Virus record (IMG/VR): IMGVR_UViG_3300015360_000121
Coordinates: 1-33,893 of that record
DNA from: a virus
Strand: one strand, 5' to 3'
Length of the DNA: 33,893 nucleotides
Positions 14,983 through 23,393 of the stretch are shown in pieces (position 1 is the first letter of the stretch; every line of letters begins with the position of its first letter). A model generated the notes under the pieces. It worked only from the letters and a program-made list of their open reading frames with translations, was not told where the DNA came from and did no database searches. A program made the position numbers and the translations under genes.

Positions 14983-15720
14983 CTAGTTTACGGGTGTGAT
15001 CGCATTAACGATATTAAATGCGGCACTATTATTACTGGCCGGACTTGCCTGAGCTTCGGCTAATTTTTTCTTAGTCGCTGCATCGGCAGCGGCGGCAGCC
15101 ACAACAACACTTTCTGGAAGGGCGATTTCATCCGTATTGACAACTTGGATTTGCTCACAGGACATCGTAAATCTTAAGGAGTCCCCGTCTTTCGCTTCTT
15201 GGGGAACTTCTAAATTTGTCATAACCAGATTAGTATATTTTCTGAAGTTTGTAACCATGTCGAATGGTTCTCTTTTTTCTAAGACAAGAAGAAGGTAATC
15301 AAAAACTTTCTGTTTAGCAAAGTTTGTATCCAGATCGGATCTATTTTTAATCTGTTCTTCCAAGCCAGTTCCAGTCTTCCCAGAAGTAATCGCGGCGGCA
15401 ACGCTGGATCCCAATACCGCCCCACCCAATGCACCTATCCCCCCCAGCGGGTGGGTAATCTTTGAAGCTAATCCCCCGGATATTCCCCCGATTAATGATG
15501 CTAGACTGCTAAGTGGTCTTTCACTAACAAAACCTTCTATTTCAAGCTTTAAATTTTCCATAATCGCATGGTCAGTGATATTGAACCCCGATTCAATTGG
15601 ACTACTTGTAAGCTTTACACTTCTACTGGTAACTATTTTAGTGGTTGCATCTATCATCAGAGTATCGGCAATGTTTACCGGGGTTGGGTTTTTTCCGAAT
15701 AAAAAAGAGGTTAATGCCAT
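14983..15720 (-). CDS. Dit-like baseplate/tail protein
   Basis: The N-terminal domain reads as Dit-like: beta strands, then SPIESGFNITDHAIMENLKL (40-59) and LEIEGFVSERP, the usual pattern of distal tail proteins that cap the tube. A Gly/Ala-rich helical insertion (about 74-115) follows. Conserved FDYLLLVLEKREPFDMVTN and LVMTNLEVPQEAKDGDSLRF (165-184) complete the domain. The Ala-rich C-terminal tail (VVVAAAAADAATKKKLAEAQ) is low complexity. It lies directly after the tape measure gene, the expected position. Confidence 0.83.
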   Translation of the reverse strand: MALTSFLFGKNPTPVNIADTLMIDATTKIVTSRSVKLTSSPIESGFNITDHAIMENLKLEIEGFVSERPLSSLASLIGGISGGLASKITHPLGGIGALGGAVLGSSVAAAITSGKTGTGLEEQIKNRSDLDTNFAKQKVFDYLLLVLEKREPFDMVTNFRKYTNLVMTNLEVPQEAKDGDSLRFTMSCEQIQVVNTDEIALPESVVVAAAAADAATKKKLAEAQASPASNNSAAFNIVNAITPVN

Positions 15721-15724
15721 AGTT

Positions 15725-17335
15725 TTACTTCGGCTCCATTGATGATTGGAGTCTTGATCTCCCCAAGAAATCGTCTAGGAATTGTTTATTCGTCGTAGTT
15801 ATAATACTTAAAGATTGATTAGCATCCAATCCAGATCCGTTTATGGTGGTTATCGGAGAAAAGATTATAGTCTGACCAGATCCAGGGGAGGTAACGGTCC
15901 CAGTTAAAAAGTCTACATTCCCCGTCTTTTGAATCCCCAGAAGGTTACCCAAACGTTCCAAAAATCCTGGACCGTCTCTTGGTCCAACTTGTTCAATACC
16001 GGGGAAAAATGATCCCCCGTCACCAACTTTTTCTACGCCTAAAAATTTTCCCAGTTTTGTAAAAAATCCAGAATCATCTTTCTTATTAAATAGAGAGTTT
16101 ATAAAATCAGCTAATCTAGTTACGGCATCGGTTAACCCCTGCATACCGACTATGGTGATGCTCGCTAAAGCCCCCATCAACCCGCCCTTACCCCGCATCT
16201 TTGCTAGGGCACCAAATAATGACTTACCAGTACCCCTCTGAAAGACAACCCAATCTTCTATAATTAGGCCGAGGATTACTACAAATAATCCAAGCCAAAA
16301 ATATAAGCTTTTAACCGCCGCAATCATAACTCTAACGCCCATAGCAGCTCTTTGAAAAGCCATACCTATGCCAGCAATAGAACTAAAGATTAAAAGTCCT
16401 AACATTATACCCAACATTATTTTTAGAGCATTATTTAATCCGCCGACTATTCTGGTAAGACCCTTGAAGGCTATGAAAAGATTTGAAACAAAACTTACAA
16501 CATGCCCAATCCATTTAGCTAGGGTTTTAAAGAGTTTTACTAAATTCTGTTTTATAAATTTATCATTTACTATTACCCACTTTCTGAAGGCAGTAACGTA
16601 CTGTTTGGCTTCTGGGAGCATGGTGGATCCAAGAACCCTAGCCAGTATTATTAGAGTATCTTTTAAGTTTGAGAGAACTCCGAATAAGGATTTAGACTGC
16701 TTATCCATCAAGTCAAAAAATAGTCCACCTTCGCCAGACATTGTTTGGAAGGCTTTTTCTACTTCTCTAAAACCAATGTCTCCAGTGGAAACCATGGCGG
16801 AAATTTGAGAATCGGATTTTTTTAAGTTCTTACCTAACTCCTGAATTAGGGGAATACCTGCAAGAAGAAAGTCTCTTAACTCTCTTCCCGTTAATTTCCC
16901 TTGAGATTTAATCTGGGCAAAGTTTTTTGTAACCTGATCTAAGGGTACTGAAACCCCAGCGGCAACGTCACCTAAAGCTTTGAGGGTTGGCTCAAGTTCT
17001 TCTAGTGTCACCCTGGCCGCTAAGAGTTGTTTAGCAGTTCTCTCAACTTGGGGGATGGTGAAAGGAGTTCTTGCGGCGAATAGAGACAGACTATCCAGAG
17101 CGGCTTTAGCTTTATCCGCGTCGCCAATCATAGTCTCAAAGGCGATCCTTGTTTGCTCGGCTGCACCGGCAACCTTTAAAAGACCCACGACCCCCGCAGC
17201 AAATACTCCGACTACGGCACCGACACTAATAATAGAAGTTTTCAACCCGCCGATACTAGCTTCCGCACGAGCGAGCGCGTTAGTATCAACTTTAAACCCG
17301 ATCTTTGCTGACATTTCCCGAATGGTTGTACTCAC
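15725..17335 (-). CDS. Tail tape measure protein
   Basis: The protein sets tail length and is ejected into the envelope. Residues about 60-235 match the tape measure domain (FAARTPFTIPQVERTAKQLL, and GREL..FLLAGIPLIQELGK). Hydrophobic segments occur at about 35-55, 304-327 and 342-365. Only 536 residues long, it predicts a short tail, roughly 80 nm on the usual 0.15 nm per residue rule. The start is GTG at 17335, just after the stop of the chaperone frameshift product at 17339. The next gene begins four bases after its stop. Confidence 0.9.
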   Translation of the reverse strand: MSTTIREMSAKIGFKVDTNALARAEASIGGLKTSIISVGAVVGVFAAGVVGLLKVAGAAEQTRIAFETMIGDADKAKAALDSLSLFAARTPFTIPQVERTAKQLLAARVTLEELEPTLKALGDVAAGVSVPLDQVTKNFAQIKSQGKLTGRELRDFLLAGIPLIQELGKNLKKSDSQISAMVSTGDIGFREVEKAFQTMSGEGGLFFDLMDKQSKSLFGVLSNLKDTLIILARVLGSTMLPEAKQYVTAFRKWVIVNDKFIKQNLVKLFKTLAKWIGHVVSFVSNLFIAFKGLTRIVGGLNNALKIMLGIMLGLLIFSSIAGIGMAFQRAAMGVRVMIAAVKSLYFWLGLFVVILGLIIEDWVVFQRGTGKSLFGALAKMRGKGGLMGALASITIVGMQGLTDAVTRLADFINSLFNKKDDSGFFTKLGKFLGVEKVGDGGSFFPGIEQVGPRDGPGFLERLGNLLGIQKTGNVDFLTGTVTSPGSGQTIIFSPITTINGSGLDANQSLSIITTTNKQFLDDFLGRSRLQSSMEPK

Positions 17336-17338
17336 GGA

Positions 17339-17964
17339 TTATTTTCTCTTTCTTCCGGCATCTTTTGTCATTCTTTTCATCTCGTAATTTTCAGCTTCGG
17401 ATTTTATATCTAGGGCTTCATTGGCGTTGAGAAGATCGTCAATACTCCAATAGGCGTCAATTTCATGAAGGGTACAAATCTTCGCTAAAATCGGCCTCCA
17501 TTTTATTAGGTTTATATTTAGCTTTCCTGGATCGTAGCGTCTCTCTGTGCCGCCGCCGGAGGCTGGTATTTTACAGCGGACAGTGCGCCGAAAAAATCGG
17601 CATATTGCACCTTCAAGACTTCAACCATAACTTTAAAGAGATGGCCGATCTGTCCCATAAAGTGAACATCGTAAACTACAAGTTTGCCATTACACAAAAT
17701 ACCATCAGTGATTTGGCGAGCCTTATCTCTTATTTCTTTTTCTTGAAGTCTTGGGATTAAAGAGCGTATGGCTGGTCCGATGGACTCACCCAGGTCTTTA
17801 TCCATAAAATCATCAATGCTGGCGTGTGCCCCTATGAGACTGGTCACAGTTTCCCCGAGAGTTTTTGTTAGCCATGTAAGCACCTCAAGAGATTTATCAA
17901 CTGGCCATTGGCCTATTTGATAGAGTTCTCCATCAATGCGAACTTCTTCTAGTTTACGAGACAT
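17339..17964 (-). CDS. Tail assembly chaperone, -1 frameshift product
   Basis: Reading 17964 to the slippery site at 17590-17596, then the -1 frame to TAA at 17339-17341, gives a 208-residue protein. The -1 extension is open for 83 codons and carries the usual T-domain features of tail chaperones: NLIKWRPILAKICTL and IDAYWSIDDLLNANEALDIK, ending in a basic tail. The extension has no usable start codon with an SD near its own beginning, which supports frameshifting. This matches the lambda G/GT arrangement, where the longer form binds the tape measure protein and recruits tube subunits. Confidence 0.8.
17518..17964 (-). CDS. Tail assembly chaperone, short form
   Basis: The zero-frame product has 148 residues: a beta-rich start (RIDGELYQIGQWPVDKSLEV) and a helical body (about 30-125). 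It lies between the tail tube and tape measure genes, where the G-type chaperone is always found. Termination occurs at TAA just after Ser148. A second product arises if ribosomes slip at Phe125. The chaperone should coat the tape measure protein and be absent from mature virions. Confidence 0.82.
   Translation of the reverse strand: MSRKLEEVRIDGELYQIGQWPVDKSLEVLTWLTKTLGETVTSLIGAHASIDDFMDKDLGESIGPAIRSLIPRLQEKEIRDKARQITDGILCNGKLVVYDVHFMGQIGHLFKVMVEVLKVQYADFFGALSAVKYQPPAAAQRDATIQES
17590..17596 (-). promoter_or_regulatory. -1 ribosomal frameshift site TTTTTTC
   Basis: The heptamer T-TTT-TTC is in the zero frame (codons Asp123-Phe124-Phe125) and fits X-XXY-YYZ perfectly. It is 70 bases upstream of the zero-frame stop and enters a frame that is open without a stop from the site to 17339. 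A GC-rich stretch (CCGGCGGCGGC) follows about 30 bases downstream and might form a stimulatory structure. Confidence 0.8.
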
Positions 17965-17988
17965 ATCACCGCTCCCCTAAGAATTAAA

Positions 17989-18414
17989 TTATTCAATACC
18001 GCCGTGTAACATAATCAATTCACCAGTTTCGATAATCCACTCGCGCTCGGTGATTTCTTTACCGTATTCTGCGCTTGAGGGTTTTTGAATCCAGCAAATC
18101 TCCCCAGAAAAAATATCGTTGCCGTTATTGTCTTTAACAAGAACCGGAAACGTTCCAGAATTGGCTAGTTCATCTGCCGTAGCAAACCCCTGCATAACCC
18201 CATTAGACAGAGAGGATTGCATAAGAGTTACGGTAAACGTACCACTACGATCATTTGATTTAGCCCTGGCATATTCCCCACTGGCCCCCGAAACTCCTGC
18301 CCAAGTATCGCTATTTCTCTCAACCGTTAGAAATGTTCCATCTGCAAATCCACCTAAAACATGACCGCCGACGATAATTGCAACCTCATTAGGGTCGTAT
18401 GACTTTAATGCCAA
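17989..18414 (-). CDS. Tail tube protein (DUF3277-like)
   Basis: This 141-residue protein matches the tube family of Mu/Pam3-type phages: YDPNEVAIIVGGHVLGGFAD (5-24), DGTFLTVERNSDTW, and SNDRSGTFTVTLMQSSLSN (53-71). Tube monomers stack as hexamers within the sheath. The gene directly follows the sheath gene, the standard order, and precedes the tail assembly chaperone. The length is normal. Confidence 0.88.
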   Translation of the reverse strand: MALKSYDPNEVAIIVGGHVLGGFADGTFLTVERNSDTWAGVSGASGEYARAKSNDRSGTFTVTLMQSSLSNGVMQGFATADELANSGTFPVLVKDNNGNDIFSGEICWIQKPSSAEYGKEITEREWIIETGELIMLHGGIE

Positions 18415-18440
18415 GGTATAGTCCTCCTATAAAAAAAATC

Positions 18441-19769
18441 TTATAAAGTTAAAACGCCTGCAATAGAAACTTTGTGAATGGCTCCTGCCAAGGTTCCTTT
18501 AAAAGTAATGTCCGGCAAGAATCTAACACCCTTATCAACAACTGAAATATCAGCAACGTCTGGAACACTAACTTCATAAGCTGGGTCCGCCGCCAAAATT
18601 CCTTGATTCGTTGCAAGAGTTAGAACCTTACGAATAGCGTTTTCAATAACCGCAACCCCCGCGTTAGTATATGGAACTTTGCTTTCATTAACAAGTTTGG
18701 TATAAACTTCTTCCTGGATTCTAATCTGAATAAAATCTGCTCCCCACATGACGTCAATAAACTCGCCCTCTCCCGTGGTTCCAAACTCCGTATGGCTAAC
18801 CCCGCCTTTGGCGATATAAATATTGCCATTCTTTCCCAAAACATTGCTTTGTTCATCCGTCGTAAGAGTATCAACCGTTATTCCACTCAAGGGTTTGAAA
18901 GCAAAGGTTGCTGAACCTGGATCTTTTGGCAGCAGTCCCCCCATCCAAGCACCTTCTGGAAAATTAGCCGCGTCGGCACTGTACAAAAGAGATGACCTAT
19001 CATACCCCGCGAGTTTAAGATCGCTTGCAATGTCGGTAGTTGACGTGGTTAAAATTCCCGCATCAGAAGAACTTGCAAAATAAAGTTTAGTCCTCGATTG
19101 TGTGTAGGCAGCAATAAGATTGATGGTTGCTTCACTATGATCATACGCGGCGAGACCGTACCAATCATTATTGATCGTTTCAGCGGCTTCAAGACTTGCA
19201 ACTGCCGATAAAACGGTATCCGCATATTGTGTTTGTGAGAAACTTATTGTCGGCTGACTTGCGCCGAGAGTAACTAAAAATGCGGTAAAGGCGTTACCGA
19301 CGCTATCAAAACTTGTTATCGTTATCTCGCGCGCAGCCGTGACCGTAGCTGTATCAACCGTTGTTTCTCCAGCTATTTCAGCAGCTAGGGCTGTCATAGT
19401 TGTTGAATGATCCACAGAAAAAACCACTGGAGTGATTGCTACACCGTCGATAGTTCCTGCTACGGAGTTACTCGTAACAAAATCTGCACTTACCGTAAGT
19501 TTAAAAATAGACGGAAGAGTTCTGCCCTTTTTAGTTACAAAAAGTTTTGTTGGGCGAATAGTCTGGCCGAAATATTTACTCGCAAAAAGTATCGTATCCG
19601 CGCCGGATAGAGTATCCGCAACAACTTCAGCAGAAGAGGCATAGGATTTAATTCTCTGGGAGAACACTGCATTGTTGGAAAGAAAATTTCCGAATCCAAA
19701 ACCAACTCTAGTAGGTACCGTGGTTGTTCTTGAAATGGATACCGTAATAATACTATCTAATTCTGACAT
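18441..19769 (-). CDS. Tail sheath protein (DUF3383-like)
   Basis: The 442-residue protein matches DUF3383-type contractile sheaths. Features include the N-terminal handshake strand (SIITVSISRTTTVPTRVGFG), a YFGQ..RPTKLFVTKKG segment, NNDWYGLAAYDHSEATI (200-216) and a C-terminal half with YIAKGGVSHTEFG and FIDVMWGADFIQIRIQEEV (339-357). The presence of this gene is the main evidence for a contractile tail. The start is ATG at 19769, following the connector cluster. Confidence 0.9.
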   Translation of the reverse strand: MSELDSIITVSISRTTTVPTRVGFGFGNFLSNNAVFSQRIKSYASSAEVVADTLSGADTILFASKYFGQTIRPTKLFVTKKGRTLPSIFKLTVSADFVTSNSVAGTIDGVAITPVVFSVDHSTTMTALAAEIAGETTVDTATVTAAREITITSFDSVGNAFTAFLVTLGASQPTISFSQTQYADTVLSAVASLEAAETINNDWYGLAAYDHSEATINLIAAYTQSRTKLYFASSSDAGILTTSTTDIASDLKLAGYDRSSLLYSADAANFPEGAWMGGLLPKDPGSATFAFKPLSGITVDTLTTDEQSNVLGKNGNIYIAKGGVSHTEFGTTGEGEFIDVMWGADFIQIRIQEEVYTKLVNESKVPYTNAGVAVIENAIRKVLTLATNQGILAADPAYEVSVPDVADISVVDKGVRFLPDITFKGTLAGAIHKVSIAGVLTL

Positions 19770-19795
19770 CTTATAACCTCCCTGTTATAACTATT

Positions 19796-20338
19796 TTAAA
19801 TTCCCGTAACTGTAAATGGCGGAAGTCCCAAATCTTCTTCTTCAGGATTCTCAATAGTTGGATCTATCTCCGCACTTTCGATATATTCAACCTCTTCTAC
19901 CAAGCTAGTTCTTAGTCCAAAGAAAACATCCAGAACTGCCCTATTTTCAAAACCCGTCTCTATCTTGGCACTGATGTCCTTGATATCGTCGGCGTGAAGG
20001 AATGAAATATTCTTGGACCTGAAAATATCTCTAACCGATAAAAGATTTAGAGATGCTTGTAGGTCTGTCATTACCTGTAAATAGTCTACCCCATAAGACT
20101 TTATAGAGGCAGTAATTTTCCTATGCCCATCAGATTTATAACTAGTATCGTCTATCCTTATAATTTCATCATGCCCGTATTTTATTGGCCCAGTAATGAG
20201 ATTAATCGAAACAAGGGGGTTAGGCGGTCTTGGCGCATTTTCTTTTTCAAAGATGATATTAGTCTTAACTGAAACCCTGGCTTTCACCCAAGAATAAATA
20301 GCATCTTCTAGGCCCCGTATACTAACCGCGTTTGCCAC
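19796..20338 (-). CDS. Phage neck/tail terminator-like protein
   Basis: The 180-residue protein fits the neck terminator type (gp12-like of LIC_12616 pattern): N-terminal helix (LEDAIYSWVKARV), then PRPPNPLVSINLITGPIKYG (37-56), GHRKITASIKSYG, and RAVLDVFFGLRTSLVEEVEY. It lies between head completion genes and the sheath, the usual position of the protein ending the tail. The acidic C-terminus (IENPEEEDLG) is not conserved in pattern. It overlaps the upstream gene by 17 bases. Confidence 0.75.
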   Translation of the reverse strand: MANAVSIRGLEDAIYSWVKARVSVKTNIIFEKENAPRPPNPLVSINLITGPIKYGHDEIIRIDDTSYKSDGHRKITASIKSYGVDYLQVMTDLQASLNLLSVRDIFRSKNISFLHADDIKDISAKIETGFENRAVLDVFFGLRTSLVEEVEYIESAEIDPTIENPEEEDLGLPPFTVTGI

Positions 20339-20708
20339 TTTCTATGTCCTCTAAGACTATAACCGCTTTTGTGTAGGTATCCCAATTTTCAGCCTTTCGG
20401 ACTTCGTACCGCTTACCATCGTGTATAACCACATCGTTATCTTCAACTTGGAACGTGGTATAAATTTTAAAATGGCTTCTCTTTCTATCACCTTCGGAAA
20501 TTTGTAAAATCTCAACCCCAGTAATTGGTTGAACGGAAGCAAATGCTTCAAACGTCTCTTCCACCCCTAAGACATGTCTACCCGAAACATATTTACCCTG
20601 TGGACGTCTTAGGATAGTTATCTTCTCATCATCTTGATTTATGAGGATAGAGTGATTGCCTATTTTATTTGAAATACTAAGTGTCACTAGGTGTTGCTTC
20701 ACTTCCAA
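20322..20708 (-). CDS. Head-tail connector-region protein
   Basis: This 128-residue protein is mostly beta: IDQ.. DDEKITILRRPQGKYVSGRH, then EAFASVQPITGVEILQISEG (54-73) and a terminal strand pair (YTKAVIVLEDIES). The pattern and position are those of small head-closure or connector proteins of Mu-like phages, though no family can be stated with certainty. It overlaps both neighbours (32 and 17 bases), consistent with coupled translation. Confidence 0.68.
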   Translation of the reverse strand: MEVKQHLVTLSISNKIGNHSILINQDDEKITILRRPQGKYVSGRHVLGVEETFEAFASVQPITGVEILQISEGDRKRSHFKIYTTFQVEDNDVVIHDGKRYEVRKAENWDTYTKAVIVLEDIESGKRG

Positions 20709-21234
20709 AGGTTTCAGCTTCTTGTCTTATTGACCCAAAGAAATTTCTTGTCTCCGGCACAGATACTTTAAAAGTAATATTATCCTGCATATGTCTTGTA
20801 TCAATTAAAGGATTGTTAAACCCCTTCTTTGCTATGGTAAATGGGGCATTAGGGGGGTCGGATAGGGTGTTTATTTTATTCTTAATAACCTCTTGAACAA
20901 AAAGCCCAAGTCTAGCGAGCATAGTTTTAGCTGGGAGTTTTTTAGTATTAACTTGATCCAGGTTCTCCGCTACCAATTGAACAATTCTACCTGATTGCTC
21001 ATCTATAGTTGAGCGGATAAAGGATCTCTCTGGAATATTGCCACTACCAAATTCATTTATGAAACCAACCCCAGCGGTATGAATATTCCCGCGACTCGGG
21101 TGGGTTCCGGCTTCTTCGTGAATTCCTATAGTGGTATAGGCACCCTTTAAATTTTTATTTTCAGTGACCATGCTGCCCCAACCCATGTCGATATCCGCAA
21201 CCACTATCCGTACTTTTACTGGTCTTTTAGCCAT
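20677..21234 (-). CDS. Tail completion/virion morphogenesis protein (Mu gpG / HK97 gp10-like)
   Basis: The core GVGFINEFGSGNIPERSFIR (56-75) is the hallmark of HK97 gp10-like and Mu gpG-like tail completion proteins. It is followed by a helical segment and by NNPLIDTRHMQDNITFKVSV, also typical. The protein probably occupies the neck. It has 185 residues, a normal length, and its start at 21234 overlaps the upstream stop by one base. Confidence 0.82.
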   Translation of the reverse strand: MAKRPVKVRIVVADIDMGWGSMVTENKNLKGAYTTIGIHEEAGTHPSRGNIHTAGVGFINEFGSGNIPERSFIRSTIDEQSGRIVQLVAENLDQVNTKKLPAKTMLARLGLFVQEVIKNKINTLSDPPNAPFTIAKKGFNNPLIDTRHMQDNITFKVSVPETRNFFGSIRQEAETFGSEATPSDT

Positions 21235-21677
21235 TATTCAAACTCATCCTCATTTTGGGGAAGATCATTGATTTTTGGACTATCATGCATTCTCTTGGTA
21301 AACCGGGGTTTAACTAGGGTTATATCCCCAGCATTGCTCTGTTTATCATCAACCAAAATTCCGCCAGCAAAAGGTATTGGACTTCCAATTGCTTGTTGTT
21401 GCCTTAGCCTAACCGCCAGCTTTAAAAAATTAGCTGCTTTTTGGGATAGATCAACTCTGACATCTCCAACTTCTTCATCGCAGAGTCTAGAAAACTTAGC
21501 TGCTAGGCTCTCGCAAGCAACAATAGATGCGGCAACCGGCCCACCGTATAATGATAAAAGACCGGAAATTTCAGAATTTACTAAAAGAAAGTCATCGGGG
21601 TCGGTGTCCCCGATTAGAAAGCGAACATAGTCTATATTACTAGTTGCTGGATTAGCGCCATAACTTGATCTAGACAT
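21234..21677 (-). CDS. Head-tail adaptor-like protein
   Basis: This 147-residue protein begins with VRFLIGDTDPDDFLLVNSEI (18-37), a pattern seen in small phage connector adaptors, followed by helical segments AASIVACESLAAKFSR and VDLSQKAANFLKLAVRLRQQ. In other phages a protein of this kind joins the portal with the tail completion proteins. The C-terminal 40 residues are likely disordered. Confidence 0.75.
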   Translation of the reverse strand: MSRSSYGANPATSNIDYVRFLIGDTDPDDFLLVNSEISGLLSLYGGPVAASIVACESLAAKFSRLCDEEVGDVRVDLSQKAANFLKLAVRLRQQQAIGSPIPFAGGILVDDKQSNAGDITLVKPRFTKRMHDSPKINDLPQNEDEFE

Positions 21678-21951
21678 TTAATTCCTTGACCTTTTTTGGC
21701 CTGCCGAGTTTCTTTTTAAGGACTACCAATCCGACCGCGATATCTGACTCTTCTTCAAGTATAGCAGAATTTTCTTCAGGTAGCTCACGGCCTTCCCCTA
21801 ATCTTTCTTCCATATGGCTTTCGTTAAGATGGGCAGCAATAACATTTTCTTTCCACCCGTATGCCTCTGGGAGCGCGTCACCGCGTTCTCTAATAGACAT
21901 ATCCCCAGACTGTGTTTTTACTTTTAGCTTTCGTAAAGCATAATACATCAC
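21670..21951 (-). CDS. Hypothetical small protein with AT-hook-like C-terminus
   Basis: The 93-residue product starts MMYYALRKLKVKTQSGDM, continues with an acidic region (about 51-70), and ends LKKKLGRPKKVKELNV. The GRPKK segment resembles an AT-hook or a simple basic tail. Its position right after the capsid terminator and before the connector genes suggests a virion or DNA-contacting protein. No family is recognised. Confidence 0.62.
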   Translation of the reverse strand: MMYYALRKLKVKTQSGDMSIRERGDALPEAYGWKENVIAAHLNESHMEERLGEGRELPEENSAILEEESDIAVGLVVLKKKLGRPKKVKELNV

Positions 21952-21959
21952 TCGCTCCT

Positions 21960-22015
21960 TAAAAATTAAATTAAATTAAAAGGGGTGGCTTAACCTATAA
22001 AGCCAAACCACCCCT
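21960..22015 (-). terminator. Rho-independent terminator after the capsid gene
   Basis: On the minus strand, AGGGGTGG and CCACCCCT form a strong stem (with an alternative inner pairing GGCTT/AAGCC), followed by TTTTAATTTAATTTAATTTTT. This is a good intrinsic terminator, located 27 bases after the major capsid stop. Partial termination here would keep capsid mRNA more abundant than downstream tail mRNA. Confidence 0.82.
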
Positions 22016-22042
22016 CCCCACCAGAAAAAATAAACTTAAATA

Positions 22043-23005
22043 CTAGGCTGTAGCGTTCGAGAAGAAAACTCCAAGATCGGCTGCAACCAATTTTTGATCC
22101 CATGCCATCTGACCTTCAACGCGGTCAGATTCCAAGTGTTCCATACGGAATGATTTCATTCTCATGCCAGAACCTTGAGAACCCATCAGACCGGCCCATA
22201 CAAAAGTATAGCCAGCAGAGGGTTTTAGTAAACCAGGACTTGATTCGCTATAAACTAACAAGGCATCGTTTCCGTACAGACTAGAGTAAGATGCAGTTGC
22301 ACCTTCTACAGCGGTATTTTCGGAAACTTCAGCAACTAGGTATTCATCTACACCAAAGAGCATTGCAAGAATTTCCTCAGTCGCAACTCCACGTTGGGTG
22401 TACTTGATTCTATCTAGGATAGACGCATTACTTCTTAAAGCTGAATGCACCGCTGGGCCAACAACAAGCTTATTAGGCTTCTTGCCAGTTTTCTTGCGCA
22501 TTGCATCTTTTTGAAGATCAATATCGGATACTGGATCAGAACCGGCAGCATCCCACAGAGTACTTGGGGTAATGTCACCGCCAGAAGAGGATCCGGTCCA
22601 GATTGAAGTGGCGAAAAATGCAGAAGCCCACTCTTTCTCTTTTTTCAAGAGGAGTTGTTGCATCAACCATTCGGCTGCATCTTTGTCCAAGTTCAGGGGA
22701 TCGTCTTGATTGGCGCGAACTTGATCATCAATATTTTTATGAAGGGCAAAAACATCAGCACTATATGAATCAGTGTCGATGTTAAACCCGCTACCTGCTG
22801 ACTCAGTACCGGGGGCACGTTTCTTCGCCTCCGAACGGAACCAATCATCACGCGTATAGCGGAAATACAGATCCGATTGTTTTTGAACAGGAACCGAAGG
22901 AAAGACTTTGCTTGCGATAAAATCCTGCGCGTTCTGCATGAAAGCTAGAGAAATGTTAGTTAACGGTCGGTTAACATGAACATCACTTCTTGATGGTTGC
23001 GGCAT
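22043..23005 (-). CDS. Major capsid protein
   Basis: This 320-residue protein fits the HK97-fold capsid family of Mu/Pam3-like phages. Characteristic segments are an N-terminal arm (SRSDVHVNRPLTNISLAF, 5-22), IASKVFPSVPVQKQSDLYFR (31-50), the helical region NLDKDAAEWLMQQLLLKKEK, then KKPNKLVVGPAVHSALRSN and a C-terminal EHLESDRVEGQMAWDQKLVA. There is no long N-terminal scaffold, consistent with a separate scaffold gene. It is followed by a terminator, typical of an abundant structural protein. Confidence 0.88.
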   Translation of the reverse strand: MPQPSRSDVHVNRPLTNISLAFMQNAQDFIASKVFPSVPVQKQSDLYFRYTRDDWFRSEAKKRAPGTESAGSGFNIDTDSYSADVFALHKNIDDQVRANQDDPLNLDKDAAEWLMQQLLLKKEKEWASAFFATSIWTGSSSGGDITPSTLWDAAGSDPVSDIDLQKDAMRKKTGKKPNKLVVGPAVHSALRSNASILDRIKYTQRGVATEEILAMLFGVDEYLVAEVSENTAVEGATASYSSLYGNDALLVYSESSPGLLKPSAGYTFVWAGLMGSQGSGMRMKSFRMEHLESDRVEGQMAWDQKLVAADLGVFFSNATA

Positions 23006-23024
23006 ATGATTAAACTCCTTTTAA

Positions 23025-23393
23025 TTATGCGTTACGGCCTTGTTTATCGATAAGTACAGTTACAAGCTCACCGGCATTGCTTACTGCGTCCAACGTCCAA
23101 CCCAAGATATGATCCCCAGAAGCAGCTGCGACTACCTGACCGTTAGTGTCAGAAGCAACTAGCAAACCTTTGGTTAAAGAAGTTCCGGCACTTGCCTTAG
23201 AAATTCCTGTGACCATAACTTCACAAATATCACCACTTGCAGCTGTTGCTTGAAGAACTCCTAAGCATTCTTCTCCGTCACCACAAAGATTGATACCCGT
23301 TGAAGTCATTTCTACGAGGTAATATTTTTTAGCGGAAAGATCGCCAGCCGCCACTTCATTCCCAAAAACTTGACCTTTAATTTCGTAAGCCAT
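23025..23393 (-). CDS. Capsid decoration protein (DUF2190-like)
   Basis: The 122-residue beta protein reads as DUF2190: EIKGQVFGNEVAAGDLSAKK, then LCGDGEECLGVLQATAASGD (36-55), VMVTGISKASAGTSLTKG and HILGWTLDAVSNAGELVTVL. Family members stabilise the capsid surface. It lies between scaffold and capsid genes, the usual place. Confidence 0.82.
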   Translation of the reverse strand: MAYEIKGQVFGNEVAAGDLSAKKYYLVEMTSTGINLCGDGEECLGVLQATAASGDICEVMVTGISKASAGTSLTKGLLVASDTNGQVVAAASGDHILGWTLDAVSNAGELVTVLIDKQGRNA

